From contig CAXBAF010000003.1 in the NCBI GenBank assembly GCA_963973795.1, positions 159,919 to 223,918 on the forward strand: a stretch of DNA of 64,000 nucleotides. Reading direction: 5' to 3'. This DNA is from UBA1926 sp002337215 (lineage in GTDB: Bacteria; Planctomycetota; Phycisphaerae; Phycisphaerales; UBA1924). The translations under genes were made by a program, and so were the position numbers. Positions 55,736-64,000 of the stretch are shown here, piece after piece (position 1 is the first letter of the stretch; each line of letters opens with the position of its first letter). Under the pieces are notes generated by a model. That model was given only the letters and a program-made list of their open reading frames with translations. It did no database searches and had not been told where the DNA came from.

Positions 55736-56320
55736 TCAGGAGGGTTCGTTGCCGGGCTTCCATTTGATGCCGCACCCGATGCTCGGCTGCTGCTGCTCGG
55801 GGGCGGGGTCGCCCGCGATGACCGCGTCGAGCGCGGCCCGCAGGCTTGCGCCGTTGACCGGCTCGGCGTTGCTGGGCCGGCTGTCGTCGAGCTGGCCTCG
55901 ATAGGCGAGTGTGTGCTCGCCGTTGAACAGAAAGAAGTCGGGCGTGCACCGCGCATCGAACGACCTCGCGACCGCCTGCGATTCGTCGAAGAGATACGGG
56001 AACGACCAGCCCGCCTCGGCGGCCTTCTCGGTCATCTTCGCGGGCGCGTCGGCCGGGTGGGTCTCGGGGTTGTTGGCGTTGATCGCGATGATGGAGACCC
56101 GGCCCTGGTAGTCGTCGCCCAGCGCGGCAAGCTGCTCCTGGATATGGATCACGAACGGGCAGTGGTTGCAGATGAACATGACCAGGACCGGACGGCCCGC
56201 GGCGAGGTCCGCCGACGAGATCGTGCGGGATCCGTCGGCTCCGGCGTTCCCGAAATCGGGAAGCGAGAATTCGGGCATCGCGGTGCCCAGTTCGAGCATG
56301 GCAGAGTTGGCGGGTGGCAT
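55736..56320 (-). CDS. Peroxiredoxin/thioredoxin-fold protein
   Basis: 194-residue protein of the AhpC/TSA-thioredoxin type. ATG 56320 has AGGAG six bases upstream. AMPEFSLPDF, RPVLVMFICNHCPFVIHIQ (with CxxC as CNHC) and FDARCTPDFFLFN are arranged as in the family of redoxin-like proteins carrying the CNHCPFV motif. The predicted cysteine pair at about residues 48-51 is positioned for redox activity. No signal peptide is seen, so a cytoplasmic redox role is likely. It lies downstream of the tRNA gene on the same strand. Confidence 0.85.
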   Translation of the reverse strand: MPPANSAMLELGTAMPEFSLPDFGNAGADGSRTISSADLAAGRPVLVMFICNHCPFVIHIQEQLAALGDDYQGRVSIIAINANNPETHPADAPAKMTEKAAEAGWSFPYLFDESQAVARSFDARCTPDFFLFNGEHTLAYRGQLDDSRPSNAEPVNGASLRAALDAVIAGDPAPEQQQPSIGCGIKWKPGNEPS

Positions 56321-56469
56321 GGCGTGCTCCTGTGCTTGCGAGCGGGGTGTGGTCTCTCGCGACGTTGGTCGGGCGTTGTTTTCCGAACGCGTCGCGGGAA
56401 TGCGCTTCGCGGGGCTCATGAGATCGGGCTCGATGCCGGATCCGATGCTAGGGGAGGGCATCGGGCACG

Positions 56470-56505
56470 AAAAAAACCCGCCGTCGGCGAAGGCCGAGGC
56501 GGGTT
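56470..56505 (-). terminator. Terminator downstream of tRNA-Phe
   Basis: A hairpin AACCCGCC/GGCGGGTT (56475-56482 with 56498-56505) with an inner TCGGC/GCCGA pair, followed on the minus strand by TTTTT, directly after the tRNA. Confidence 0.88.
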
Positions 56506-56513
56506 TCTTGGAA

Positions 56514-56586
56514 TGGGCGCGGGCGGACTTGAACCGCCGACACCGGCATTTTCAATGCCGTGCTCTACCAACTGAGCTACACGCCC
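56514..56586 (-). tRNA. tRNA-Phe (anticodon GAA)
   Basis: 73-nt cloverleaf on the minus strand. Acceptor arms GGGCGTG and CGCGCCC pair with one wobble; D-arm GCTC-AGTTGGTA-GAGC; anticodon arm CGGCA-TTGAAAA-TGCCG with GAA; T-arm GGCGG-TTCAAGT-CCGCC; discriminator A. CCA is not encoded. A terminator follows. Confidence 0.97.
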
Positions 56587-56803
56587 GTCGCTCCGGAGCA
56601 GGGGACCTGCCCGGCGGGAGAGGAAGCGTACCCGGAAATCCGGCAAAATCAACTCGCCGGGGTCCGAAGGGCGCACGGAATCGGGGTCCGTGCCGCGTTC
56701 TCTTCCCTCGGTCCGTGGCGCGGCCTGCTTGCGGGAGATCCGGCGCAAAAGATCGGGTTTCGGCGAGCCCGCGGGGTCGCCGCGCTGGCTGCGCGGCCGG
56801 TCA

Positions 56804-57412
56804 TCAGTCCGAGAGCGGGCTGGTCTCGTCGATCCGGCGGTCGTTCTGATTGTTGATCTGGGCGTCGAGGAGGTCCGAATATCCGACCGAGATCGGTTCA
56901 CCGAGGACCGGTCCGAACGCGGCGCGGAGCGATTCGATCGTCTCGTGTGCCTTTGCCACGTTGTTGTTCTTGCTGACCATTGATTCGAACTCGATGAAGC
57001 CGCCGGGTTGGCCGCCCCGGCCCAGCCCTTCGACGGTGTCGAGGTGGATGCGGGTGTGGTCGAGCAGGTAGACGGCGCGGGACTTGCGGACGGTGAGCCA
57101 TTCGGCGAGGGGCTCGGAGCCGAACCGCTCGCGGAACTCGTCCTCGGTCATGATCCGGAACGCGGAGATCTTGGGACGTGTGCGGTTGTCGCGGTCGTAG
57201 TGGATGAACTCGACAGGCTCGGGTGTGCGCTCATCGGCGGGGATCCCCGGGTCGGCGTGCACCGTCTCGCGTTTCTTGAGCCGGCCGTTGAAGGTGCGGT
57301 AGTAGGTGTCGGTCTGCTCGAGCGTCGCAACGAGGGGCGCCTTGAGCGAACGGCAGACTGCACGCGCAATCGAGAGGTCGCGCAGCTCGGCTTTGAACTC
57401 GACGTTCTGCAT
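56804..57412 (-). CDS. CYTH-domain protein
   Basis: 202-residue protein of the CYTH (CyaB/thiamine triphosphatase) type. NVEFKAELRD at the N-terminus contains the E-x-K-x-E element, and further charged strands (YYRTFNGRLKKRET, FEREF-like EFRERFG, TRIHLDTVEGLG, GGFIEFES) line the tunnel in this family. ATG 57412 has GGGAGA just upstream. Activities of relatives range from class IV adenylate cyclase to triphosphatase; none can be assigned here. Confidence 0.8.
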   Translation of the reverse strand: MQNVEFKAELRDLSIARAVCRSLKAPLVATLEQTDTYYRTFNGRLKKRETVHADPGIPADERTPEPVEFIHYDRDNRTRPKISAFRIMTEDEFRERFGSEPLAEWLTVRKSRAVYLLDHTRIHLDTVEGLGRGGQPGGFIEFESMVSKNNNVAKAHETIESLRAAFGPVLGEPISVGYSDLLDAQINNQNDRRIDETSPLSD

Positions 57413-57514
57413 CGGGTCTCCCGCGTCCGGCCTGCGTGCGTGCGCACAACACCGCCGTCCTGCGCGAGTGTATCCACGCGGTGTTTCCCGGGCATTTTCG
57501 GGCGAAGTCACAGT

Positions 57515-57548
57515 TGAGCGATCAGACCCAGTGAGCGATCAGACCCAG
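57515..57548 (+). repeat. 17-bp perfect tandem duplication across a stop codon
   Basis: TGAGCGATCAGACCCAG occurs twice in direct succession (57515-57531, 57532-57548). The minus-strand stop codon of the gene at 57539 lies in the second copy, so the duplication extends its 3' non-coding end. Confidence 0.8.
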
Positions 57549-58171
57549 ACGTTGACGATCAGGGCGGGCTCTCGGGTCTTGCCGCTCCAATCGCCCACCG
57601 AGGTGGTGACCTGCTTGACCTCATACTGGGGGTGGGCGTCGAGCCATTCGTTGATCTGCATGTCGAGGAACTCGAGGCTGTCGCCCGTGAGTTTGCAATG
57701 GAAGCTCTTGACGTGGATCGCGCCCGTGCCTGTGATGTTCGGGGTGCGGTTCCAGTTTTCCTCGTGGGCGACGCCTCCGAGCTTCTGCTCGAATGCGCGG
57801 ATCTTCTTCTTGGGCCCCGCGGGGGCGACGTCGTGCGTGACCGATTGCGTCTCCGGCTGCGCGACCGACTGATCGGTGTCGCGCTCGGCGAGCGGGCCCA
57901 GCGGGGCGATGTGCTCGATGTGCGGTTTGGCGGTGGGCGCACCGTCGGCGGACACGGGTCTGATCATCGGCGGCGGGACGTCGCGTCCTGCGCGGGAATC
58001 GGAGTCCGGGCCGACCTCGATCTCGGGGGGGCTGAACCGCGCGATGTGCGCAAGCTCGGGGTCGTCATCCAGCGAGCAGGGCTTGGTGCTGTTCTTTGGA
58101 TCGGGTTTCTGGTCAGGCCGCGGGGCGTTGGGCCCGCTGTTGCGTCCGTGGTCGTTCTGCTTGTTGAACAT
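57539..58171 (-). CDS. Hypothetical protein with conserved-looking C-terminal domain
   Basis: 210-residue protein. Residues 1-120 are polar, Pro/Asp-rich and probably disordered; residues about 125-210 (IRAFEQKLGG, IHVKSFHCKLTGDSLEFLDMQ, INEWLDAHPQYEVKQVTTSVGDW, EPALIVNVWV) look like a compact alpha-beta domain. GAAAGGGG lies before ATG 58171. I do not recognise the family. The frame is open much further upstream, but composition there is poor. Confidence 0.65.
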   Translation of the reverse strand: MFNKQNDHGRNSGPNAPRPDQKPDPKNSTKPCSLDDDPELAHIARFSPPEIEVGPDSDSRAGRDVPPPMIRPVSADGAPTAKPHIEHIAPLGPLAERDTDQSVAQPETQSVTHDVAPAGPKKKIRAFEQKLGGVAHEENWNRTPNITGTGAIHVKSFHCKLTGDSLEFLDMQINEWLDAHPQYEVKQVTTSVGDWSGKTREPALIVNVWV

Positions 58172-58426
58172 GCCGACCCCTTTCGGCCCCGGTCCGGCTG
58201 GGCCTGATTCGGCTCGGCTCGGGGTTCCGACCCCTGATGCTCGAGCAGAGCACACGCCAGAACAGCGTGCGGGCGGCTTGGTTCGCGGCGATGCCCCGCG
58301 GGAATCCGCGTCGGGCATCGGGATGGTCCGACCGCCGGAATGATCCTCGGACGGATCGGCCTGCCACCACCATGAAATTACCAGATCCAAACGTCTGAAT
58401 CAACGGGAATCCGACGGGACCCTCAA

Positions 58427-58891
58427 TCAGGCCGGTGCGCCCGGGGGGCTGGAAATCGTGAGTTCCCAGCATTCGTCCGATTCATCGATCGGGACGGTGA
58501 GCGTGATCTCTCTCGCGACGCTCTGGGCGGCACGGGGATCGTGCATGAGCGCTCGGATCCGGGATGGAGACTCCTCAACCAGCACGCAGGGCGTACGCCA
58601 GAGGCGCCGGACTCGGCCTCGATCCCCCGAAATTGGGCCCTCATAGTCGATGTAGCGGGCCCGATGATCGGGCAGGCGGGTGCCGGTCCAGGGGTGGGTC
58701 TCGCAATCGAAAGGGTCGATCGTGCAGCGGAAGGTGATCATCCGATGCTCGGGGTTTCCGCGATTGGGATCGGTCGGGCTCGGGTTGTGCGGTCGTTCGA
58801 TGAGCCAGTCGAAATGACTGGAGCCGTCCGGGAGCGTGTGTTCGAGCAACACGGAGAGGGAGGGGGTTGGCACCGTTGGTGGGGTAGTCAT
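58427..58891 (-). CDS. Hypothetical protein, possibly related to LigD phosphoesterase-type fold
   Basis: 154-residue soluble protein. LLEHTLPDGSSHFDWLIE near the start, RMITFRC, then RARYIDYEGPISGDRGRVRRLW give an arrangement loosely like the phosphoesterase module of LigD (HFD..L, FEG.IP..YG.G), but the metal-binding His motifs are not all present, so this is weak. Start at ATG 58891. It ends 255 bases before the gene at 57539 begins, on the same strand. Confidence 0.6.
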   Translation of the reverse strand: MTTPPTVPTPSLSVLLEHTLPDGSSHFDWLIERPHNPSPTDPNRGNPEHRMITFRCTIDPFDCETHPWTGTRLPDHRARYIDYEGPISGDRGRVRRLWRTPCVLVEESPSRIRALMHDPRAAQSVAREITLTVPIDESDECWELTISSPPGAPA

Positions 58892-58969
58892 CGTGTTCGG
58901 CTTTCCGCGGATCGGGACAGGTGCCCTCGGATCGGGTAGCATCGCGGGATTGCACGGAGATCATTGGAC

Positions 58970-59698
58970 ATGCCCTGTATCCTTGACATGGTGGACCTGT
59001 TGAACACGACACGCGCGCGCACGACAACGGTGGTTCTTCTTGGATCGATTCTCGGTGTGGGGGCGGCGGCGTCGCTTGCCGGGTGCGTCTCCCGAGAGGT
59101 CTCGCGCGAGCAGACGCTGGTGTCGGCTCGCACGGACGGCGATACGTACCTCCGCAACGGCGAGTACAACCTCGCGGCCGGGGCGTATGAGTTGTATCTC
59201 GAGGAACGCCCTGCCCGGCGTGAGGTCATGTACGACCTCGGGCGTGCGTACGAGGGGATGGGCGAGCTCTCAGCGGCGCGCGAGGCGTACATGATCGCGT
59301 ACGAACTCGACCCGTTCAAGGCGGAGTACATCGACGCGATGGCGCGGGCGACGGCGGCGAACGGGGAGATCGGCCAGGCGTTCGACCTCCTCGAAACCAT
59401 CGCGTATGAAGACGACCGGAGCGACGCGTATGCCAGGCTCGGGCGGTTCCTGGTTGAGTTCGGTTTCCCGGACGAGGCCGTGCTCGCGTTCGAAACTGCG
59501 GCGGAGGTCGATCCTTCGGCGTCGTCGTACCTGGAGTACGCGGAGGTGCTCGCGGGGTACAAGGACCCGTCCGGGGCGCTGAAGGCGTTGTCGCACGCGT
59601 TGTGGTTCGACCGGGAATCGGCGAAGGCGAAGGCGATGGTCCGCCGGCTGGGCGGGGTGCCCGGCCCGACGTTCGCGACGCCTCCTCCGGCGCCCTGA
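58970..59698 (+). CDS. TPR-repeat lipoprotein
   Basis: 242-residue protein. A signal region (VVLLGSILGVGAAASLAGC) ends in a good lipobox (LAGC), so lipid attachment and envelope location are expected. Four or five tetratricopeptide-like repeats follow (NLAAGAYELYLEERP, SAAREAYMIAYELDP, DEAVLAFETAAEVDP). ATG 58970 has GGAG ten bases upstream; ATG 58988 is an alternative. No enzymatic motif. It could be an adaptor in an envelope complex. Confidence 0.8.
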   Translation: MPCILDMVDLLNTTRARTTTVVLLGSILGVGAAASLAGCVSREVSREQTLVSARTDGDTYLRNGEYNLAAGAYELYLEERPARREVMYDLGRAYEGMGELSAAREAYMIAYELDPFKAEYIDAMARATAANGEIGQAFDLLETIAYEDDRSDAYARLGRFLVEFGFPDEAVLAFETAAEVDPSASSYLEYAEVLAGYKDPSGALKALSHALWFDRESAKAKAMVRRLGGVPGPTFATPPPAP

Positions 59699-59851
59699 GG
59701 CACCGAACTTCGTAGCCGCCCCGACGGCGTGTTCTAGAATTCCTGGGTCCGAGAACCCGGCTTGGTGTCCTGCAGGACCACGGGCGTGGGCGGTCGGTTT
59801 GCGATCAGCCTGAGTGATCGGAGTGTCAGAAAACTCGGCTTTTGCTCATGA

Positions 59852-59900
59852 TTGACATCCTGATTGGCCGTTCTACCATTCATCCGGAAATACGGATGAA
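59852..59900 (+). promoter_or_regulatory. Predicted promoter with ArsR-type operator
   Basis: TTGACA (59852-59857), a 16-base spacer and TACCAT (59874-59879) form a plausible promoter. Directly at its start lies a perfect 8-6-8 inverted repeat TTCATCCG-N6-CGGATGAA (59879-59900), 46 bases before the TTG start of the ArsR-type gene. Position and symmetry fit autorepression by a winged-helix repressor. Confidence 0.6.
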
Positions 59901-59945
59901 GCCGGTTTGTCTTTGTTCGGATGCAGGGTTCAGCAGGAGCACGCT

Positions 59946-60923
59946 TTGGCTCGGAGCATGGCTGGCAACTCGGTGACGGATCGGCTGAGCGCGCTCAGCG
60001 ATTCTGTCCGGCTGCGCATGCTCCGACTGCTTGAGACGCAGGAACTCTCGGTGGGCGAGGTCGCGAGTGTGTTCCAGTTGCCCCAGAGCACGGTGAGCCG
60101 GCACCTGAGCACGCTGGGCAAGACCGGCTGGCTGGTCAAGCGGCAGTTCGGGACGGCGACCTACCACAGCCTCACGCTGGACGACCTCGATGAGGACGCG
60201 CGGGCGGTGTGGATCGTGGTGCGGTCGCAGATCGAGCAGTCGGCCGAGACTGACGAGGACGACCGCCGGCTCGCGGGTGTGCTCTCGGATCGGAAGACCG
60301 ACAGCCTGTCTTTCTTTGGGCGCGTCGGCGGCGAGTGGGACGCGATCCGCAACGAGCTCTTCGGTGAGCGGATCACGGCGCTCGGATTGCTGAGCCTGGT
60401 GTCGGCCGACTGGACGGTCGCGGACATCGGGTGCGGCACGGGGAACGCCGCGGAATTGCTCGCGGGCTGCGTCGGGCGTGTGATCGCGATCGATCCGTCG
60501 GAGACGATGCTGCAGGCGGCTCGGAAGCGGATCGGCGCGCGGGCTGCGGGAACCGTCGAGTTCCGGCAGGGCTCGATCGAGGCGTTGCCGCTCGAAGACG
60601 CGTCGGTGGATGCGGCGTGCTGTTTTCTGGTGATGCACCACGTGGATCACCCGGCGAAGGCGTTGCGCGAGATCGCGAGGACGCTGACCGACGGGAACGG
60701 TGGGGGCGTGGCGCTGGTGATCGATATGAGCCGGCACGACCGGCACGAGTACCGGCGTGAGATGGGGCACAAGCACCTCGGGTTCACGCACGAGGAGATC
60801 CGCGTGATGTTCGCGGAGGCGGGGTTCGGCGACCCGTTGATCCGGGAGTTGCCGGGCGAGCCGGACGCGAAAGGTCCGGGGCTCTTCGCGGCGGCGGCGC
60901 GGGTGAAGCGGGCCGGAGACTGA
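59946..60923 (+). CDS. ArsR-type regulator fused to SAM methyltransferase
   Basis: 325-residue fusion. Residues about 5-80 form a winged helix-turn-helix (ALSDSVRLRMLRLLE, LSVGEVASVFQLPQSTVSRHLSTLGKTGWL in parts), and residues about 130-325 a class I methyltransferase with VADIGCGTGNAAELL as the SAM loop and VMHHVDHPAKALREI. TTG 59946 is preferred over the ATG at 59958 because AGGAG lies six bases before it. The next gene is ahcY. ArsR-type SahR regulators of the SAM cycle are known in other bacteria; a similar role is inferred from the fusion, neighbour and operator. Confidence 0.8.
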   Translation: MARSMAGNSVTDRLSALSDSVRLRMLRLLETQELSVGEVASVFQLPQSTVSRHLSTLGKTGWLVKRQFGTATYHSLTLDDLDEDARAVWIVVRSQIEQSAETDEDDRRLAGVLSDRKTDSLSFFGRVGGEWDAIRNELFGERITALGLLSLVSADWTVADIGCGTGNAAELLAGCVGRVIAIDPSETMLQAARKRIGARAAGTVEFRQGSIEALPLEDASVDAACCFLVMHHVDHPAKALREIARTLTDGNGGGVALVIDMSRHDRHEYRREMGHKHLGFTHEEIRVMFAEAGFGDPLIRELPGEPDAKGPGLFAAAARVKRAGD

Positions 60924-61037
60924 TGGAATGGAATATGGACCGTTGGGTCGCGACTGTCGCGGCTTGCGGAGAACAAAGCGACCGGAACGATTGAGAACAG
61001 ACCCGCTCGAGAGCGGGCGGTGAAACGGAGAATTGGA

Positions 61038-62531
<1,494 letters not shown>

Positions 62532-62587
62532 GGCACTAGGCACTAGGCACTAGGCACTAGGCACTAGGCACTAGGCACTAGGCACTG
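62532..62587 (+). repeat. Array of eight GGCACTA heptamers
   Basis: Seven exact GGCACTA units followed by one GGCACTG, starting right after the ahcY stop codon. Variants of the unit occur at 39315-39398 and 49611-49644. Confidence 0.95.
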
Positions 62588-62600
62588 GATTCACAATGAG

Positions 62601-62625
62601 CCCCCGGCGCGAGCCGGGGGTTTTT
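62601..62625 (+). terminator. Rho-independent terminator
   Basis: A perfect 8-bp stem CCCCCGGC/GCCGGGGG (62601-62608 with 62613-62620), loop GCGA, then TTTTT. It ends the ahcY transcript. Confidence 0.93.
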
Positions 62626-62719
62626 CGTGCGCCGAGTATTTCCTTGTGGCGCGCAAGATGTCGGCTCGCGATTCGACTCTCCGGTGATCACCGGATGGGG
62701 TAATCTCAAGGAGTTGGCG

Positions 62720-64000
62720 ATGCATTGGACGAATTCGGCTGGCATTGTGGACGATCGGGCGGCGTTGCGTCGGTACGCGCGGACGGGCGACCCCGAGGCG
62801 TTCGCGGTCCTCGCGGCGCGGTACCGGACGATGGTCATGGCGACCTGTCTGCGGTCCCTCGGGAACGAGAGCGACGCGGAGGACGCGGCCCAGGAGACGT
62901 TCGTCCGGTTCGCCGAGCAGGCGGGGAAGATCCGATCGAACGCGGCGGCGTGGCTGCACGCCTGTGCGATGGGTGTTTCGGTCGATGCCGTCCGGCGGGC
63001 GGGCGCGCGGCGCAGGGCCGAGCGGGTGGCGGTTACCACGCGGGCCGCTGAGACGGGTGGAGCCGAGGGCGACGGCGACGCGATGGCGCGGTGGAGGCTT
63101 CTGGAACCGGAGATCGACCGGGCGCTCGCGGCGTTGGACGAGGTGGACCGGGACCTGATCGTCGGTCGGTATCTCGCGGGGCGGTCGCAGGTCGAGATCG
63201 CTCGCGAGCGAGGGGTTTCGGAGGGCACGGTTTCGAGGCGTGTGAAGCGGGCGCTGCAACGGCTCAGGGCCGAGTTGGGCGCCCACGGCGTGGAGACGGG
63301 GACGGTGACGGGGCTCTCGGCGGCGCTCGCGACGGGCGCGGGTGTCGCGGTGTCGGAGGGGCTTGCGGCATCGATCGGGAAGGTCGGGTTGTCGGGCCTG
63401 GCGGGCCGCGGCGGCGGGGTCGGGAAGGGCGTTCCGGTGCTCGTGGGTACGGCGGCCGCGGCGGGCGTTGTGGCGCTTGGGGTGGTGTCGGCGTCGGTGT
63501 TGAACTCGTCCAGCGGTTCGACGGCCGGTTCGGTGGCTGGTTCGGCGGGGGCGGCAATCGCCGGGGCGGTCGTCGGTGCGAACAGTGTCGAGCAGTCGAG
63601 GGCGGTGGCGCGCGGGCCGGCCCGGCCGACGAAGGCGATCGGGCCTTTCCAGGTCGTGACGGCAACGGATGAGCGTTTCGAGGAACGCGGGCTCTGGCTC
63701 ACCGAGCAGGGCATGTCAATCCGGATGGGAACGCTCGAGGGCGAGGCGAGGCAGACCAACCTGACGGTGCGGTCGATCATGGCGGTGGAGGACGACCCGG
63801 CAACGGCTGACCTGGAGGAGCGGGCGCTGATCGAGGCGAGCGTGCGGCAGATCACACCGCTGGGCGATGAGTGGGCGCGTTTCGCTGGCGTGGGTCGGAT
63901 CTCGATCATCTGCTCGTTCGATCGATTCGGGCGGATCGTGTTCGAGGACCGCGACGGGAACGTGCAGATCGGGCGGAACGAGCCAAGGTGGTACGGCGTG
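62720..64000 (+). CDS. ECF-type sigma factor with membrane-spanning extension, 3' end outside window
   Basis: Reads open from ATG 62720 to the last base (about 427 codons, no stop). AGGAG is six bases upstream. Region 2 (RYARTGDPEAFAVLAARYR, ESDAEDAAQETFVRFAEQAG) and region 4 (LDEVDRDLIVGRYLAGRSQVEIARERGVSEGTVSRRVKRALQRL in parts) of a sigma-70 family ECF factor are clear. After about residue 190 a Gly/Ala-rich linker leads to a hydrophobic helix (VLVGTAAAAGVVALGVVSASVL, about 235-260), then a polar domain runs off the window. Planctomycete ECF factors often carry such extensions; a built-in membrane-linked sensor is inferred. Confidence 0.82.
   Translation, partial: MHWTNSAGIVDDRAALRRYARTGDPEAFAVLAARYRTMVMATCLRSLGNESDAEDAAQETFVRFAEQAGKIRSNAAAWLHACAMGVSVDAVRRAGARRRAERVAVTTRAAETGGAEGDGDAMARWRLLEPEIDRALAALDEVDRDLIVGRYLAGRSQVEIARERGVSEGTVSRRVKRALQRLRAELGAHGVETGTVTGLSAALATGAGVAVSEGLAASIGKVGLSGLAGRGGGVGKGVPVLVGTAAAAGVVALGVVSASVLNSSSGSTAGSVAGSAGAAIAGAVVGANSVEQSRAVARGPARPTKAIGPFQVVTATDERFEERGLWLTEQGMSIRMGTLEGEARQTNLTVRSIMAVEDDPATADLEERALIEASVRQITPLGDEWARFAGVGRISIICSFDRFGRIVFEDRDGNVQIGRNEPRWYGV

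Noticed and set aside
60924..61037. SAH riboswitch before ahcY
   Set aside because: A hairpin CCGCTCGAGAGCGG is present, but the conserved SAH riboswitch core was not found; the ArsR-type operator upstream is a better explanation for control.
62578..63909. 443-codon minus-strand frame near the right end
   Set aside because: Shadow of the ECF sigma gene, whose plus-strand frame has a ribosome site and clear region 2 and 4 motifs.

Overview
The window comes from a high-GC bacterium that looks like a planctomycete of the Phycisphaerae. The signs are secreted proteins ending in PEP-CTERM-like tails (IPAPG, a hydrophobic stretch, then RRRR), others ending in GC-type dockerin units (LDLxDIxxFV..F..GC), formylglycine sulfatases, pseudopilins with the FTLIELLVVIAIIALLIGILLPALGKAR head, and an ECF sigma factor with a C-terminal membrane segment. 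The species cannot be named from sequence alone.

Positions 1-30,800 form a carbohydrate region. After galE (5' end missing) and galM come three sulfatases, a GH16 and a GH128 endo-beta-1,3-glucanase, a GH3 beta-glucosidase, a PhoD-type phosphatase, LamG-fold proteins and two pseudopilins. The minus-strand series 17274 -> 8411 (pseudopilin, GH128, PhoD, GH16, sulfatase) has short gaps and reads as one operon; the LamG and GC-dockerin genes at 17639-20322 diverge from it. Three near-identical palindromes, GTTAA-N4-TTAAC, lie at the predicted promoters of this operon, of the divergent pair and of the LamG gene at 4013, which points to one regulator encoded elsewhere. The enzyme set fits extracellular breakdown of a laminarin-like beta-1,3-glucan, possibly sulfated or phosphorylated. 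Further cell-surface proteins (20868, 26505, 28840, 30158) use interchangeable C-terminal tags.

Positions 31,200-37,300 are accessory. They hold small unrelated genes, one probably frameshifted gene, two 226-bp direct repeats each just 3' of a gene, many GTGCCAC-led hairpins, and an AT-richer three-gene operon with overlapping reading frames (35495-37285) that includes a TIGR04255-like protein. This operon is the best candidate for an undescribed transferred system.

Positions 37,300-64,000 are mostly housekeeping: a receiver-like gene, groES, a 72-residue protein and groEL in one cluster; an FG-GAP protein with a GC-dockerin tag; an M14 peptidase; an orphan DnaB-type ATPase; queF; TPR proteins; nfo; an SDR; a kynureninase-like enzyme; purD; a BFD-like ferredoxin; a peroxiredoxin-like protein; tRNA-Phe; a CYTH protein; an ArsR-methyltransferase fusion next to ahcY with a clear operator; and an ECF sigma factor running off the end. 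Heptamer arrays of GGCACTA follow several stop codons.
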